A DNA stretch of 64,000 nt. It comes from Pratylenchus scribneri. Lineage: Eukaryota > Nematoda > Chromadorea > Rhabditida > Pratylenchidae. A program made the position numbers and the translations under genes. The DNA lies in NCBI GenBank assembly GCA_030063045.1, contig JAQSEB010000097.1:248001-312000 (forward strand), written 5' to 3'. The notes under the pieces were generated by a model. The model was not told where the DNA came from. It was given only the letters and a program-made list of their open reading frames with translations, and made no database searches. Below, in pieces: positions 1-12,184 of the stretch. Within the stretch, counting starts at the first letter, position 1, and the number at the start of each line of letters is the position of its first letter.

Positions 1-777
1 TTGAGATATGAAATGAGTATTTGGATTATTTTATTTATTTGCATTTTTCAAATTGGGTTTTGACTGGGGTGGGGCGTGTGGGAGGGGATAGACGGGGAAG
101 GCCATAGTGCAAAATTTTCAGGGAACATATCGGGATTTAGCCGGGAAATCTTTCCAGGATCGGGTATTCGGTGATCCCTGATAATTCGGAGATGTCAAAG
201 GAAATATTAATTTAATTTATTCTATCAATTTGTTTTGTTTTATTTCATTATGCATAAATCAAATCTCTTAAATTCCTGGAAATAATTTGAGGGATTATTG
301 TGATTGCTCTTTCGATATAACTTGATGAATTTTACTTTATCATCTGAAGTACAATCAATAATAATTGTAAGAAGATTACAGCAGTCATATTTTTCTGAGC
401 AAGCACTACAGAAAATAATTAAAAAATTATCAGTTATCACTACAATTACTGGCATCAAAATCTGGAATTGTTTTTTAATTTTAATTTGATAACTGAGAAT
501 AAAATTGAAAATTACAATACAATTGTAAAATAGCAATCCAACTTAAAAAGCCATAAAAATATATGTTTATTCACCATTTAATGGTTTTCTATTTTATAAT
601 TTAAGCAAACAATATAAATTGTTTAAATCGCCATTTTTTCCCCAAAAATTAACATGAAACACCATAAATTATATTGACAGCTAGGAAAAGTTCTAGTGCT
701 GTATTGATTTTTTAAGGCAAAGATTTATTAATTAAAAAAAAATTTTAAATTAACAAAAATTTCAAATTTCCAAAATT
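1..777. other. AT-rich stretch without a gene
   Basis: This is the downstream flank of the fucosyltransferase gene. It is AT-rich with frequent stops in all frames. The open frames around 240-536 lack splice partners or a recognisable family. Nothing supportable was seen. Confidence 0.5.
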
Positions 778-3700
778 TTATTCATTAATTAAATTTTTGA
801 TCAAAATTTCATCATAAAAGATGGGAAAACTGGCAATTTTATAATGATCTCTGAGTAAATATGCCGGAAAAAGACCGCTTTTTCCCGTTTCCAAATTCTT
901 TGCAAGCACGGATCCATTCCAAAAAACATTAGTATAGTATACTTCTAGAAAAAAAAAGAATGTTGAATTCCAATAATATTCATTTACCAAATGTGTCTCC
1001 CCGTTTTGCCTCAATTTCGCCTGATTTATTTATTTGATAATCATTGATTGCCTCCATATAATGTTCTAAATTTTAAGTATTTTTATTAATTTTGATAATT
1101 CCACCAGAAAAATCTTCATAGTAAGAATCCAATGATTTGACCCGATCGCCAGCATTTCCTTTCAAAGCTTGCATCAATTCAAAGACCAATAGGCAAACCT
1201 GTGAATTATCAAATTCGAAATGCATTTTCAATTTTCATACTCGTTTTATATATAAGCTATATTTCATTAAAAAGGTCCCAATTCAAAATCAGATAATTGA
1301 TATTTTGAATATTCATTATAGGACTAAAATTACTGTTAAAACTAAAATTTTAGGTCGGTAAAATTTGGTTGGCCGACACTTGCGGACGAAATGGTCTGGT
1401 GCCGAGATGGTAAAGTTGGAGTGGCATTGTTATAGGATATAATTAGGCATAAAATTAGCTGCAAAATGACATCAAAAGGTTTGGCAAAATTTGAGTATTC
1501 ACCGAGTTATGACCAAAAAAACCGTAGATTTAATTAAAATTGCGATTTTGACGGTTTTTGGTCATAATTCGGTGAATATTCAATATTGACCATAACCTTT
1601 GATGTCATTTTGTAGCTAATTTTATGCCTTATAATATGCCATAAACAATTCCACAATAGCTTTACCAACATTGACACCAGACCGTTTCTTACGCAAGTGT
1701 CGTGGCCGCAAGTGTCGCAGTACATAAAATTTTTTTTCAAATTATGACCAATTATCTTTCTTGCCTATGGGTAAAAAAATTTATAGGTCTTTTCATAATT
1801 TTATAGCTGCATGATGAATCTTTCATTGCTTTTGAACAAATAAAATAAAAGAAAAGTCAATTTTTTGGCTTATTTATTAATATTTAACAATGATTAGAGA
1901 TAAATATGTAATCAGAATTTATAAATACATCTATCCTTTTTGTGTAATTTGGCCAAAAATTTAATTAAGCTCTAGCTTATCGCAGCTTTTGAAAAAAAAA
2001 TTAACATGAAATTTGACGAAACTTTTTCCTCGACTATTTTGAAACAATTTATTGAACTCTAATTGAAAGTATAAAGCGAAATTATATACGTACGGGGTCG
2101 AGTCCTGAATAGACAAAGGGCAGTGCAAATGTGGTCATGTCCTGAATAGCGCAAATGTGGGCGTTTTCGATTCTAATAAATCAGGAACCGGTTTTAGACC
2201 CTACAAACCTTATACCAATTTGTAGATCTCATCATGACGCATCGATTGGTGTATAATTTGTCATGATTTGGTCAAAATAAGATAGTATTAAACCATTTTT
2301 CCAGTCTTTTGTTTTAAACTTTTTAATTTTAGCTCAAACAATGACAAATTATATACCAATCGATGCGTCTCGATGAGATCTACAAAATGATATAAGGTTT
2401 GTGGGGTCTAAAACCGGTTCCTGATTTATTAGAATTTGAAATCGCCCACATTTGCACTATTCAAGACATGACATAGCACCATAACCTTATTTTTCGTATC
2501 TTTTTACATATCTCCTATTTCAATTACAAATACAAATTCGTTCGCTCGCATTAATCTATAATATTTCGCGATATTTTTTGGCAACCATTCTAAAGAAATG
2601 AATCAAATAGGATTCTCTGTCCACAGAAAAGTTCGATATATCATATATGTAATATAAGTTTCAATGAATTTTCATATTGACAATAAAGGAATACAAAATT
2701 TTTAAATTTAAATATAATGGAAAATTTCGCAAATTTGGCAAGTATAAATGATCAGACACATCAGAGGGCGGAAAAGAATCGCTCACAAAATTAAAATAAT
2801 TATTTTTAATATTTTACATTGCTACTGAATGTGCAAATGACGAAATCGCAATGGATCAAGGCATGAATTTCTGTGATCATTCCAGCAACTCCAACATAAG
2901 TGTAACGATTTTCAATATGCATTGCATCTAAAACGAAAATACAAAATTATATTATTATACTTTTCAATTACCCTGTGCATTCTGATCGATGGCATATATT
3001 TGGAATTGATCAGGCCCATTTCCACTGAATTTGTTCCTCGCCTCCTCAATTACTTTTGGCTCATCAGTGGCAATGAAAATACGGCGACTTATTCGAATGC
3101 CATTCAAATTCCTTTTCTCATTCAATTCATATTCCTCCACATCGAACCAAAATTTGGCCCATTTCTGCGAAAAAAACAAATCATAAAAATATTATAGAAT
3201 TTATAATTTTTTAAATTTATTTTATAAATAATCAATATCTTTTTCGCAAAATGCTTTATTACGGAATTTGATTCTTTGAAATTGGCCTAATATTTTTCCT
3301 TTTCTATTCAATTGCAATTATAATTCATCTTTTTAAACAGATAATTTAGAAGAGATGTGGGATTTGGCAATTTTCCGATAAAATTATACTTTTTATCCCG
3401 GTTTTTTTATTTTTAAGTGTGTTTTCCCCTTCGTTTTTGTTCATAATATTTAGATCCCTTATATTTACCGTAAATCCTCTATTAATAGCCCTGAGGCTAT
3501 TAAATTTCGTAGAACCTCTAGAGGGGGCTCTTAATAGAAGGGGGCTTCTAAGAGAGAGGGGGCTACTAATAGAGGATTTAGAGTATTTGTCTAAAACTAT
3601 ATTTAGTATTAGTGAAAATTAATTAGTTAAACCTTACTCAAAAAATAATCAATTGATGTGTCCTGATGAATTTTATGCATTGATTATAACGATTATGGTT

Positions 3701-6700
3701 TATGAGAATATGAATATGGAATCTATTCTAAATAAAGTATAATAATTATTTTTAGCATTTAAAATTTTCTTTTTTTTTCTAATTACCATATATTCATCCA
3801 GAGATTGATAATTGGCCTCCGCTATCTTGTCCGTCCGACGCACATCAATTCCAATGATTGGACCTTTAAATTTTATTCGAATTACATATATCCTTTTATT
3901 TAATTAAACCTTTTTCGAAATTAATATTCGCCTCTAAATTCTTTGCTTTCTCTAAAATTGATTCGACTGGCTTCCACAAAAAATGTAAGAACTGAATGAA
4001 ATTAAAATTATTGAATTATTTAACTGATTGTTTTTTTCTCAATAATTAAATCAATATATAATAATAGAAAATTAATTATTTTAAATATTTTTAAAATAGC
4101 AAAATTTAAATCAATGCAACCTGTCCCAAAAACCAGGCCGGTGGATTTGAATGATGCTGTTGAAGAAATGAGGCATATTCTCGGGGCATAACATGGGGCA
4201 TATGCTCAATTTGACGGTATCCATCGAATCTCCGGGGGCCTGTTTCAATTAGACAATTTAATTTTTAAATTTAAAAATTTTTTTATTTCGAGATTTTAAA
4301 ATTAAAAAGTAAACATGTTTCAATTGAATTTTAAAAATAAAAGTTGAAATTAGAAGTTAAAACAGAATTTTCAAAGTTAAAAGTTTAAAGTTCAATTCAA
4401 ATTTAATAGCTAAATTTTTAAAGTTGATATCTTTTCAATTCTAATTTTAAATCCTCCATTCTTTTAAAAGTTACCATTAACTTTAACTTTTCTCTTAAAT
4501 AACTTTTAAAGAGATTTTTAAGAGTATAAAAAGGCCCTTAAAAATTACTTTAGAAATTTTTAGAAAATGAAAAAAAAAAATTAGAAAAAATTGTAAAAAT
4601 ATGAAATCAAAGATATTTTATTGAATAGACTCTGCTCTATCTTTCCATATAAAATTTGTCGAGTGAATAATTCAATATTAATTTATATGATTTTTTAAAA
4701 AATCTTGAAAAAGAAATACATAAATAGATTAAAATAAGGATGCCAACTATTACAAAAAAAATTTATAACCCAGGTTTAGGTTAAAGAAAATATCTCAGGA
4801 AATATAGAACAGAAAATGTTTCTTTGTCATTTTTGAATTTTCTGGCATTTTTAAAGAAAAAAATTATCGATTTACTTTTAACTTTTTATTGGAACTTTTA
4901 AAAAAACATTACCTCAATTTTAAAAATTTAACTTTAATTTAAAAATTTTTTTTTAATTTCTAAAAAACGAATTGAAATGCTTTAATTTTAACATTTATTT
5001 TGATTATAGCCTTTAAAAATTTCAAAGTTATAATTCGAATTGAAACAGACCCCAGCGAGAAGGCATCCACACAATCCGCTCTGTTTGATTCGCCATCGTG
5101 TAAAGTGGAAATGAATATATATCCACGTTCAATTCAATCTGAAATTACGAGTAAAATTTTGGTCCAATAAATGGCAATTTGGAAGAAAAGAAGACAAATA
5201 TGTATATAATATTAGAGTAGATAAAAATTATATTTTACAAAAAGGAAAAAAAACTAACAGATTGGACATAATTGCACTTTGTAATCGGCTTAAAGATGGA
5301 ATTCCATCCATTTTTATTCCAAAAGTTGCCATCATCCTTTAACAACAAAACACGATTGGAAGCCGCAGCCATTGTTAAGGCAAATCTATTTGTGAGAATG
5401 AGAAGCATAAAATGAAGTCGAATTTAGTGAAAAATTCACCCGACAAAATGGAGAGCGCAGCCGAGACCACAATATCCTGTCCACTTAAAGAGGGGAAGAA
5501 TTATTTTAAATATTAAATATATATTTTGATAATTTATAAGGGAAATATTTAATTTGGCCAAAAAGTCAAAGTGATTTATAATGGTTCAAAAATAAATTCT
5601 AGACCTCCAAACCATATAAAACCAATCGATAAATCTCTTCAAGGCGCATCCAATGGTATATAATAAATTGTCATGGTTTAACCAATTCTAACTTAGTTTT
5701 GAATCGCGTGACGGCTTTAATGGTTTAACATCTTTAATTTTTGGCCAGAACGCGACAAATTATAAACCATTCATTGGATGTATCTTGCCGTGATCTATCG
5801 ATTGGGTATATAAGCTTTGGTGGTCTAGGACTAACCACTAAACCGTTATAATTAATTTGGCGTTTTGTACTCTTTTCGCCAAATTAAATAGTATTCAAAT
5901 GAATCTTCAAATGACAATTTTTTAATTGACCTCAATCAATAAAATGCGCGCTTTTCGACAATCCGGCGGATTTTGCAGTGCATTAAGTGTGCTTTGAATG
6001 TGAGCACTCAATTTGAAGAGAGCATTTTTGTGGCATCCATCATTAACATTAGAAAAGGCCCGAGAAATGGCTAGCAACCGGATCATCTTTTTTGGGAAAT
6101 TTATTGCAAAAAATAGCACAAGAAAATTTCAAGAATTAGTTTAACATAAAATTTTATTTTCCATGATCAAATGATTACCTTAAATTCTTTATAAGAAGCC
6201 CACGCACTCTCTATTTGAATTTGAAGCCTCCCTCATTTTTTCATCTTTGAATTGGTAAAAAACTTTTGTGAAATGCAAAACATGTTTAAGATAGAAAAAA
6301 ACAATTTGGAAAAACATGTCTTTAAAAAATACAAGTATAAATGTGAAAAGAACTTTTTAAAAACTTTTCCGATTTGCTAAAAACATACTCTGAATTGTGA
6401 AAACATATTTGAAATGTAAAAAATTAATAAAAAATGTTTATTATCATAAAAATATGTTCTGATTTTTGTAAATTTTATTGAATAAATTTTTAATTTTGAT
6501 CCATTTTGCCTACCTGAAATTTAGTAGCTCACTCTCTATTAAGAGCCCATTCTAGAAGAAACTTCGTAATTTTATAGTATCGGGGCTTCTGATAGAGAAT
6601 TTAAGGTAATCCGTTTTTTTTTTTATTTTCCCAGTTAAATTGGAAAGGGGAATTAAAAATGGATTCTGTTTAATTTGCAGATAAAAATGTAGAAAAGATT

Positions 6701-7310
6701 ATATCGATTTAATGGTTTGCCCTAGATACACAAAGCTTATAACCAATCGATAGATCTCGTCAAGACGCATCGAAAGGTATACAATTTATCGAGTTTTGGC
6801 CAAAAATTTAAGGTGTTAAACCGTTTAAACTTCTCTTTGCTTATTCGGTTCAAAAAACTAAGTTCGAACTCGTTTTAACCTAACCCAATTCTATATTATA
6901 TGACGCGTTTTGACGAGATTTTCAATTGTATAAAAGGTTTCTGGGCTTAGGATAAAATTCTGAACAATTATGACCTATTCGTCAATTCAATAATCTATTC
7001 GGCAAATTAAAATATTTTCTATTAATTACATTCCCCCCTATTGGAGACAAATGAATACCGTACTCTCATATTTTAGTAGGGGAGTTTGGGTCCCGCCGGA
7101 TAGAAATTTTTGATTAATATAAATCAAATTAATAAAGAAAAATAAACTCCCCTTCCCATTCCATTGCCCCCTTTCTTTCACCTGATCATCAATTTGTTTG
7201 TTTTTTACATTTTTCATTGAATATTTCAATTCCATCAGATCCCTTTGCAACATTCGCACCAAATTTTCAGGCTGAAAAAATAACACCTTTTTGATATTCC
7301 ACTTTTCAAT
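778..7310 (-). CDS. fut-8: Alpha-1,6-fucosyltransferase (FUT8 orthologue)
   Basis: Golgi enzyme that adds core fucose from GDP-fucose to the innermost GlcNAc of N-glycans. Exons read on the minus strand, all in phase: about 7192-7274, 5941-6086, 5440-5483, 5259-5385, a lower-end exon at 5051, 4121-4239, 3910-3991, 3787-3863, 2972-3164, 2818-2927, 1105-1198, 988-1065 and 778-944. Family landmarks in order are an N-terminal helical segment, the LQNPPDC region, GYCGLGCALHFVGFAL, the GDP-fucose site GIDVRRTDK with its Arg pair, RIFIATDEP, CDFVICTFSSN, and a C-terminal SH3 domain (VFWNGSV...SGLFPAYLLRDHY) before the TAA at 778. The N-terminal membrane anchor was not located, so the 5' end near 7.3 kb is provisional. 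Introns carry foldback elements, and intron 4240-5050 is itself a transposon. Family assignment is firm; the start is not. Confidence 0.9.
1371..1708. repeat. Foldback element in fut-8 intron
   Basis: Long imperfect inverted repeat. The left arm starts GGCCGACACTTGCGGACGAA and the right arm ends GCAAGTGTCGTGGCC, with matching interiors (CATTTTGCAGC... against GATGTCATTTTGTAG...). It lies in the 1.6-kb intron between fut-8 exons 2818-2927 and 1105-1198. It is MITE-like; no coding capacity was seen. Confidence 0.7.
2136..2472. repeat. Foldback element in the same fut-8 intron
   Basis: Arms pair from CATGTCCTGAATAGCGC to TCAAGACATG, including an inner CAGGAACCGGTTTTAGACCC / GGGTCTAAAACCGGTTCCTG pair and the CCAATCGATG...GATGAGATCTAC motif shared with other foldbacks in the window. 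Confidence 0.7.
3460..3600. repeat. Short foldback, CTCTATTAATAGCCC type
   Basis: AAATCCTCTATTAATAGCCC pairs with GGGGGCTACTAATAGAGGATTTA about 90 bp away. Related short foldbacks occur near 6525-6610 and 52552-52645. Confidence 0.6.
4235..5053. mobile_element. Terminal-inverted-repeat transposon serving as a fut-8 intron
   Basis: About 819 bp bounded by a 16-bp terminal inverted repeat, GGGGYCTGTTTCAATT. The interior is AT-rich and non-coding, as in a MITE. On the gene strand one terminus supplies the 5' splice site (GGG|GTCTGT) and the other the 3' splice site (GAAACAG|GCCCC). Splicing there joins ...VWMPSRWG to PRRFDGYRQIEHMP in frame (phase 1). No clear target-site duplication could be fixed. 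TIR style resembles PIF/Harbinger-like elements, which is only a guess. Confidence 0.75.
5551..5885. repeat. Foldback element in fut-8 intron
   Basis: Arms carry ATTTGGCCAAAA...TTTATAATGG and the reverse form ...AATTTGGCG. The inner halves contain CCAATCGATAAATCTC and GTGATCTATCGATTGG. Same broad family as 2136-2472 and 6695-7000. Confidence 0.6.
6525..6610. repeat. Short foldback related to 3460-3600
   Basis: CTCTCTATTAAGAGCCC pairs with GGGGCTTCTGATAGAG. Located in the fut-8 intron between exons 7192-7274 and 5941-6086. Confidence 0.45.
6695..7000. repeat. Foldback element, CCAATCGATAGATCTCG type
   Basis: Contains ACCAATCGATAGATCTCG then GACGCATCGAAAGG in the left half and a degenerate reverse form (TATGACGCGTTTTGACGAG) in the right half. 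Arms are more diverged than at 2136-2472. Confidence 0.5.
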
Positions 7311-7544
7311 ATACTGTATTGTCGGGTTTTGGCTGCTGAATTGTTGGCAGGCCTATTTCTTATTTTCTCTCATATTATTATCATTAGGTCTAATTATCAT
7401 TGATCAATATAAAAGTATGAATTATACTCAATTTTTTTATCTTTTTATTTGCAATGAAAAAAGTTTACCCTTTTTTACCATTAAAAAAATTTCCCTTTAA
7501 TCCCGTCTACACCCCGATTATTTTCTCCCTTGGGGTCCCCGAAT

Positions 7545-10500
7545 TCATGGAGATGTCCCCGGGGCATCCCGAGATGAACCGGCAGATAAGCCCTAATAAG
7601 GCCAATATAGAATATATATATATATATATATATTTATATCGCAAAATTTTACATTATCATTGCCATAGCAATTTTTTAAACATTGAATTTCCGTATTATT
7701 GGCCGTAATTTGCTGAAAATAATTCATTTATATGAAATATTGAAAATTTATTTTACATTGCTATTATTTTCCGAATTTTTCGAGGAAAAGGAATATAAAT
7801 TGACTTCTTTATTCCAATAGATTTGGAGAATAATGAGAAAAATCACCAACTAAGCCCAGAGTCACAATTTTTGGACCGAATTTTGAAAATATTGTGAAAA
7901 TTCACCAAATTTTCTGAGTTAGACCACTTTAGAAATGCACATTATTTTGAGAATTTTTTTAAAATGACTTAAATTTCGAAAAGATATTTAAAATTCTTTT
8001 CATTTTCATTTTAAAAATCTAGTCGAAATCTATTGAATTTAAAAATTTGTTTGAATTTTGAAAATAATTTAAGAATTCTGAGCATTTTCAAAATCTTTTA
8101 GGACCATATTTTCAATATCTATTCAAAATAGTGTGAAAAAATATTTTCACAATGACAATCATTTTCAGAATATTTCGAGACATTATTTTCAACATCTAGT
8201 CAAAATAATATGCAAAAATATTTTCAAAATGCCAATCATTTTCAGAATATTTCGAGAAATAATTTTCATCATATTGCCAGGATGAATCAAACTTCTCGCG
8301 CACCCGGGATTTTGAGAATCCCAGGATCTCGCGCATCCGGATCTCGAGAATCCCGGGATCCAGCGCACTCGGGAATCCCAGGATCTCGAGAATCCCAAGA
8401 TCCTGCGCACTCGGGAGTCTTAGGACCTCGGGCGAGTCCAATCCCAAACGGCTAATACGCCGGAAGCATGCCCCATGGGGGCAGAAGCCATGTCTTCCCC
8501 TTATAAATCTGGGTGCTATATGGGCTGAAGGGTAAAAAAATTTTATGAGAAGCACACAATAGGAGGAAATAAACAGAGCCATCTCTGATCGTCTAGCAAT
8601 AAAAAGTACACTATCTTCCATTTTCTAAATACAATTCTTATTCTGAAATTTGGCATAGAATTCTGAAAATATACTAAAAAATTTACGATATTCTCAGAAT
8701 ATTTTAGTCAAATTCTCAAAATATCTTGTGAAAATAAGATTTAAAAAAATTTTCAAAATTTTTAAATTCTGTAAATAATCTGAAAATATTTAGCATTTTA
8801 GGAAGCATTTTTGGTCAAATTTTCAAAAGATTCTGAAAAATTATATGAAAATAGATTTTAAAAATTTTTGAATTCTCAAAATATTTCCCAGAATTTTATC
8901 TATTTCCAGAATATTTTAGAAGTTGGTATATTTTGAAAATATGAACAATTTTGAGTAGATTTTTTCCCTATTATATTCAAAATCTTTTGAATTTTTTTTG
9001 ACTTTGAATTTGCAGAATTTTACTCATTTCAAAAATATTTTGACGATTTATATCTTTTCAAAATATTTTGACAATTTTCCCATTTTCACAATATTTTGAG
9101 TATTACATGAAATTTTCAACATATTTTTGCATCTATTTTTTATGTGACTCTGGGAGGGATTACCAAAATTAAAGAATCTTTTTTAATTTTAAGAATTTTT
9201 GTAGAAAATATTGAGACAACAAAAATTCTCCTTCCCAAATATTTTCCTCAAAGTAAAGAATGGTGATTTTGGCGTAGAATAAATTAAATTTCCATTGGCT
9301 GGATTGCTCATAAAATAGATGACGATTATTTTAATAAAATGCAGGCCAATTTTAGCGAAAATCAAATATTGATTGAAATTGTGAAAAAAAAAGATGAATG
9401 AAAGATTGGGGTATTTTCGATTCTTTAAATCTCGGGGATATAGGATCGGGATTCGAGAATAATATTTCTGAATTTGAATAAAGGCAAAATTGAATTGCAG
9501 ATAAATTATTCCGGTTTCGGACTAGCTTTTGAGGGTTATTCCCTCTTCTACTGATGGATTATTTTCAAAAATACGAATTTAAAAAATGCTTACATTTCCA
9601 GCAGATAAATTTTTATTGATTCCAGCGGCTGAAAAATCGTTCCAAAGAATATCCTCCAAAAAGGCTCCATCACCAATTTGTGTAAAAAAGTCTTCTCGTT
9701 TTGTTAAATCATTTCCCAAAGAAAAATTTTTCTTATTTCCCATCTTAAAGTTGAATCTTTTTGTTGCTTTGCAATTATACTCTTGATTCGGTTGACCATC
9801 GTAACAAATTTTTCTGAAATCAAAATTAAAAAATGAAAAGAAGGATAATTCTAGACAATTCCCATTCCCAGTCCTTTTTAATTATAATAATTTGAAAATT
9901 TGACTAAATAAAATATGGATACTTTGGATTCATAGTGAAATTGATTGGAATTAAATTAGCTGCGAAAATGCAAAATGGATACGATACATTCACTAGTCTT
10001 TTTGTTTTTCTCATAATTTAACACTGCCGTTCGATTTGTAGTTTGTACCAGCAGGGGCCTTTGGGCTTTTTTCAAAAAAGGATATTTAGGGTTGTTTTTT
10101 TTCATTTTTAAGTAAAAATAATTTGATTACAAAGAATTATTTGATTAAATTAAATACATTTTAAATCCACAAAATTAAAAATTTATATATTTTTTAAAAG
10201 CAGCAAAAAAAAATAAAAGAAATTTAAAAGCAATTTTTGCGAAATTTTTAGTAGAACGAAAGAATTACTTACTGATCCTTGTCACAAATCACCATCTTTG
10301 GGCAATTCCCCGCTGCTGGCGGCAATTGGGTAATCTCAACCAATGGGCTTTAAAAAATAATATTTAAAAATTTTAAGAATTTTGAACACACTGAAATTTT
10401 CAAAGCTCTCATCAGCTTGTCCCATCACAATGGGAAAGGCCATCAGAATGAAAAGAATTGGGGCCATCAAAATGGCAAAAGGGAATAAGTTTTTGGTCAT
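7545..10500 (-). CDS. Putative secreted cysteine-containing protein, family unrecognised
   Basis: The ATG at 10500 opens a hydrophobic signal-peptide-like stretch (MTKNLFPFAILMAPILFILM). Further exons read near 10270-10350 (QLPPAAGNCPKMVICDKDQ), 9590-9813 (KICYDGQPNQEYNC ... FFTQIGDGAFLEDILWND) and 7630-7715 (ITANNTEIQCLKNCYGND), ending in a short exon with a stop at 7545. The junctions 10.3/9.8, 9.6/7.7 and 7.6/7.5 kb are phase-consistent; I could not find a phase-consistent join from the signal-peptide exon to the second exon. It lies in the same orientation just upstream of fut-8. It could instead be upstream exons of fut-8, but the in-frame stop at 7545 argues against that. Function unknown. 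Confidence 0.45.
8085..8275. repeat. AT-rich direct repeat, about 75-bp unit
   Basis: The segment with CAATCATTTTCAGAATATTT is repeated at about 8153 and 8228, with a degraded third copy upstream. It lies inside a long low-complexity AT tract (7.9-9.1 kb) built from TTTTCAAAATATT-like words in an intron of the 7545-10500 gene. Confidence 0.6.
8285..8445. repeat. GC-rich tandem repeat island
   Basis: Four to five degenerate units of about 30 bp, built on CTCGAGAATCCCGGGATC and GCGCACTCGGGA words. Base composition contrasts sharply with the AT-rich intron around it. Open frames on both strands here are repeat artefacts. Confidence 0.7.
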
Positions 10501-11338
10501 TCCTATATGAAAAAAAAGGTTGAATTATTTAATTTTGTCGAGAAATTGAATGTGAAAGTGATACAAAAGATCGAAGAAAATATTAATTGGATTTGGATGG
10601 GAATGTCTTTTAGTTCAGGGAGCATAAATTTTATATTCAATTTTATTCTCGTGCAAATACATTTATGTATGCTAATGGGTTATATGGAAAATGTAGGAAC
10701 TTATTTTTTGTAAAACTTCGTAAAATATTTTAGAATGACCTCAAAAAAATTGAAATGTAATTTTTCTGGGGAAAAATTATATAAATGAAATTATATTTTG
10801 GGATGATTAAAAAAGTAAATTGAACGATTTGGAATGGAATAAAAGGAAACCCGATTTAATTTCGAATGAATAGATGGACCGGACGGATTGCAAGCCAATT
10901 TTTATGTGGATGATGATTATAAGCCAATATTAAGAAGAAAAAAAATGAAAATCGGCCATTCAATTTGCTCGAAAATATCCAACTAAAAATCTATATATTT
11001 TAATTGAATGTCATCGCATCACTTTTTATTTTTATAATTTAAAATTAACATCGATAGCGATATACGTCATAGATAATAAAATAAATTGAACTGACTAATT
11101 ATTAATACGTTAAAATTCATATAAATTTAATAAAAATAGTATAAATGAATTAGTTAATTTTTTCATATAATGAAATATAGTCAAAAACTAGAACATTAAA
11201 TTAAAATTTACCGTAAAAAGAGGGCACTAAAATTATCTTAAAATATTGATTTTTATTACAATCATAAAATGTTTGGAAAACAAAAACAAAATTAATAATC
11301 TCGACGATCTCATTTCAAGTTAATAAACGGCGGAAAAT
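10501..11338. other. AT-rich intergenic stretch
   Basis: No convincing exon or repeat was seen. The open frame at 10507-10713 has no recognisable domain or conserved context. Confidence 0.4.
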
Positions 11339-11339
11339 A

Positions 11340-11761
11340 TTACTCATAGGTCCCAAAAGTAAAATCATGCAAATGATATACCAATCGATAGAACTGGACG
11401 AGCTGAGTCTAAAAATATAAATAATTTCAGCGCGCTCGCACTTTGGGCCAAGTTATGGCCAATTGAAAATCGCAAAAGTGCTTGGTCCCCCCTATGGGTC
11501 GAAAAAGTTCAAAATTTTTGTTTGAACAAATTAGACATCATTCGACGCGTCTCGATGAGCAGAGTGCGAATCTGCAATCGGTTTTACATAAAACACAAAA
11601 ATAAAAAAGTTACAGTCGCGCAAAAGAAATACGGATTGGAACTGCTCCGGTGGGCATTTCAGAGTGGTCTCTTACGTTAATTCTAACCTGTTTTGATTTG
11701 ATTTCCCATCATTTTGATTTGATTTCCCATCATTCCAACCGAAATCGACATCGGCTAGCCG
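11340..11761. repeat. Dispersed-repeat block
   Basis: Contains ATACCAATCGATAGAACTGG and GACGCGTCTCGATGAGC motifs. A stretch from about 11530 to 11690 is closely similar to 19270-19430 (shared TCCGGTGGGCATTTCAGAGT). It ends in a direct repeat of TTTGATTTGATTTCCCATCA. Confidence 0.6.
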
Positions 11762-12170
11762 TTCGCATGCATCCTTTCCTCCACCTTGCAAGTTTATTCC
11801 ATTAACAAATGGTGTAACAATTTCTGCACAAATTTCTTCATCAAAAAATTTTTTCGCCTCCTCTTTTCCACTAAAATAAATAACATAATCCCCGTTGTCA
11901 TTTCCTAAATAAAATTAATTAAAAATTGATTTAATTAAATTTCCAACTTCCGGTGTGTACTTTGGCCATAAAAGAGCAGAAATAGAAGATAATAAAATAA
12001 GAAACTTCTTTGATTATTTTATAGAACATTTTCTGAACTGATGAAATATTACGAGTTTTAGATGAATAAAGAATTAAGTTAATAAAATTAAAAATTTTTG
12101 TTATTTCATATTCATTACCCATAATGACACAATCTTTTTGAAATAAAATTTTATATGACATTCTTGACAT
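11762..12170 (-). pseudogene. Truncated duplicate of the gene at 20523-20960
   Basis: Bases 11762-12105 match 20640-20983 almost base for base. The minus strand encodes the DNGDYVIYFSGKEEAKKF segment and the upstream KMFYKIIKEVSYFIIF exon. The reading after GGGKDACE runs into the dispersed repeat, so the C-terminus (HSNGDIYKKLNIMTKGNAKL in the other copy) is missing. Upstream an extra segment, MSRMSYKILFQKDC, lies just before the satellite at 12185. Both ends are cut by repeats, so a non-functional copy is likely. Confidence 0.55.
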
Positions 12171-12184
12171 TTTATGGACATAAT

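Noticed and set aside
8189..8621. Arg/Ser/Pro-rich frames over the GC-rich island
   Set aside because: Produced by degenerate tandem repeats inside an AT-rich intron; overlapping frames on both strands.
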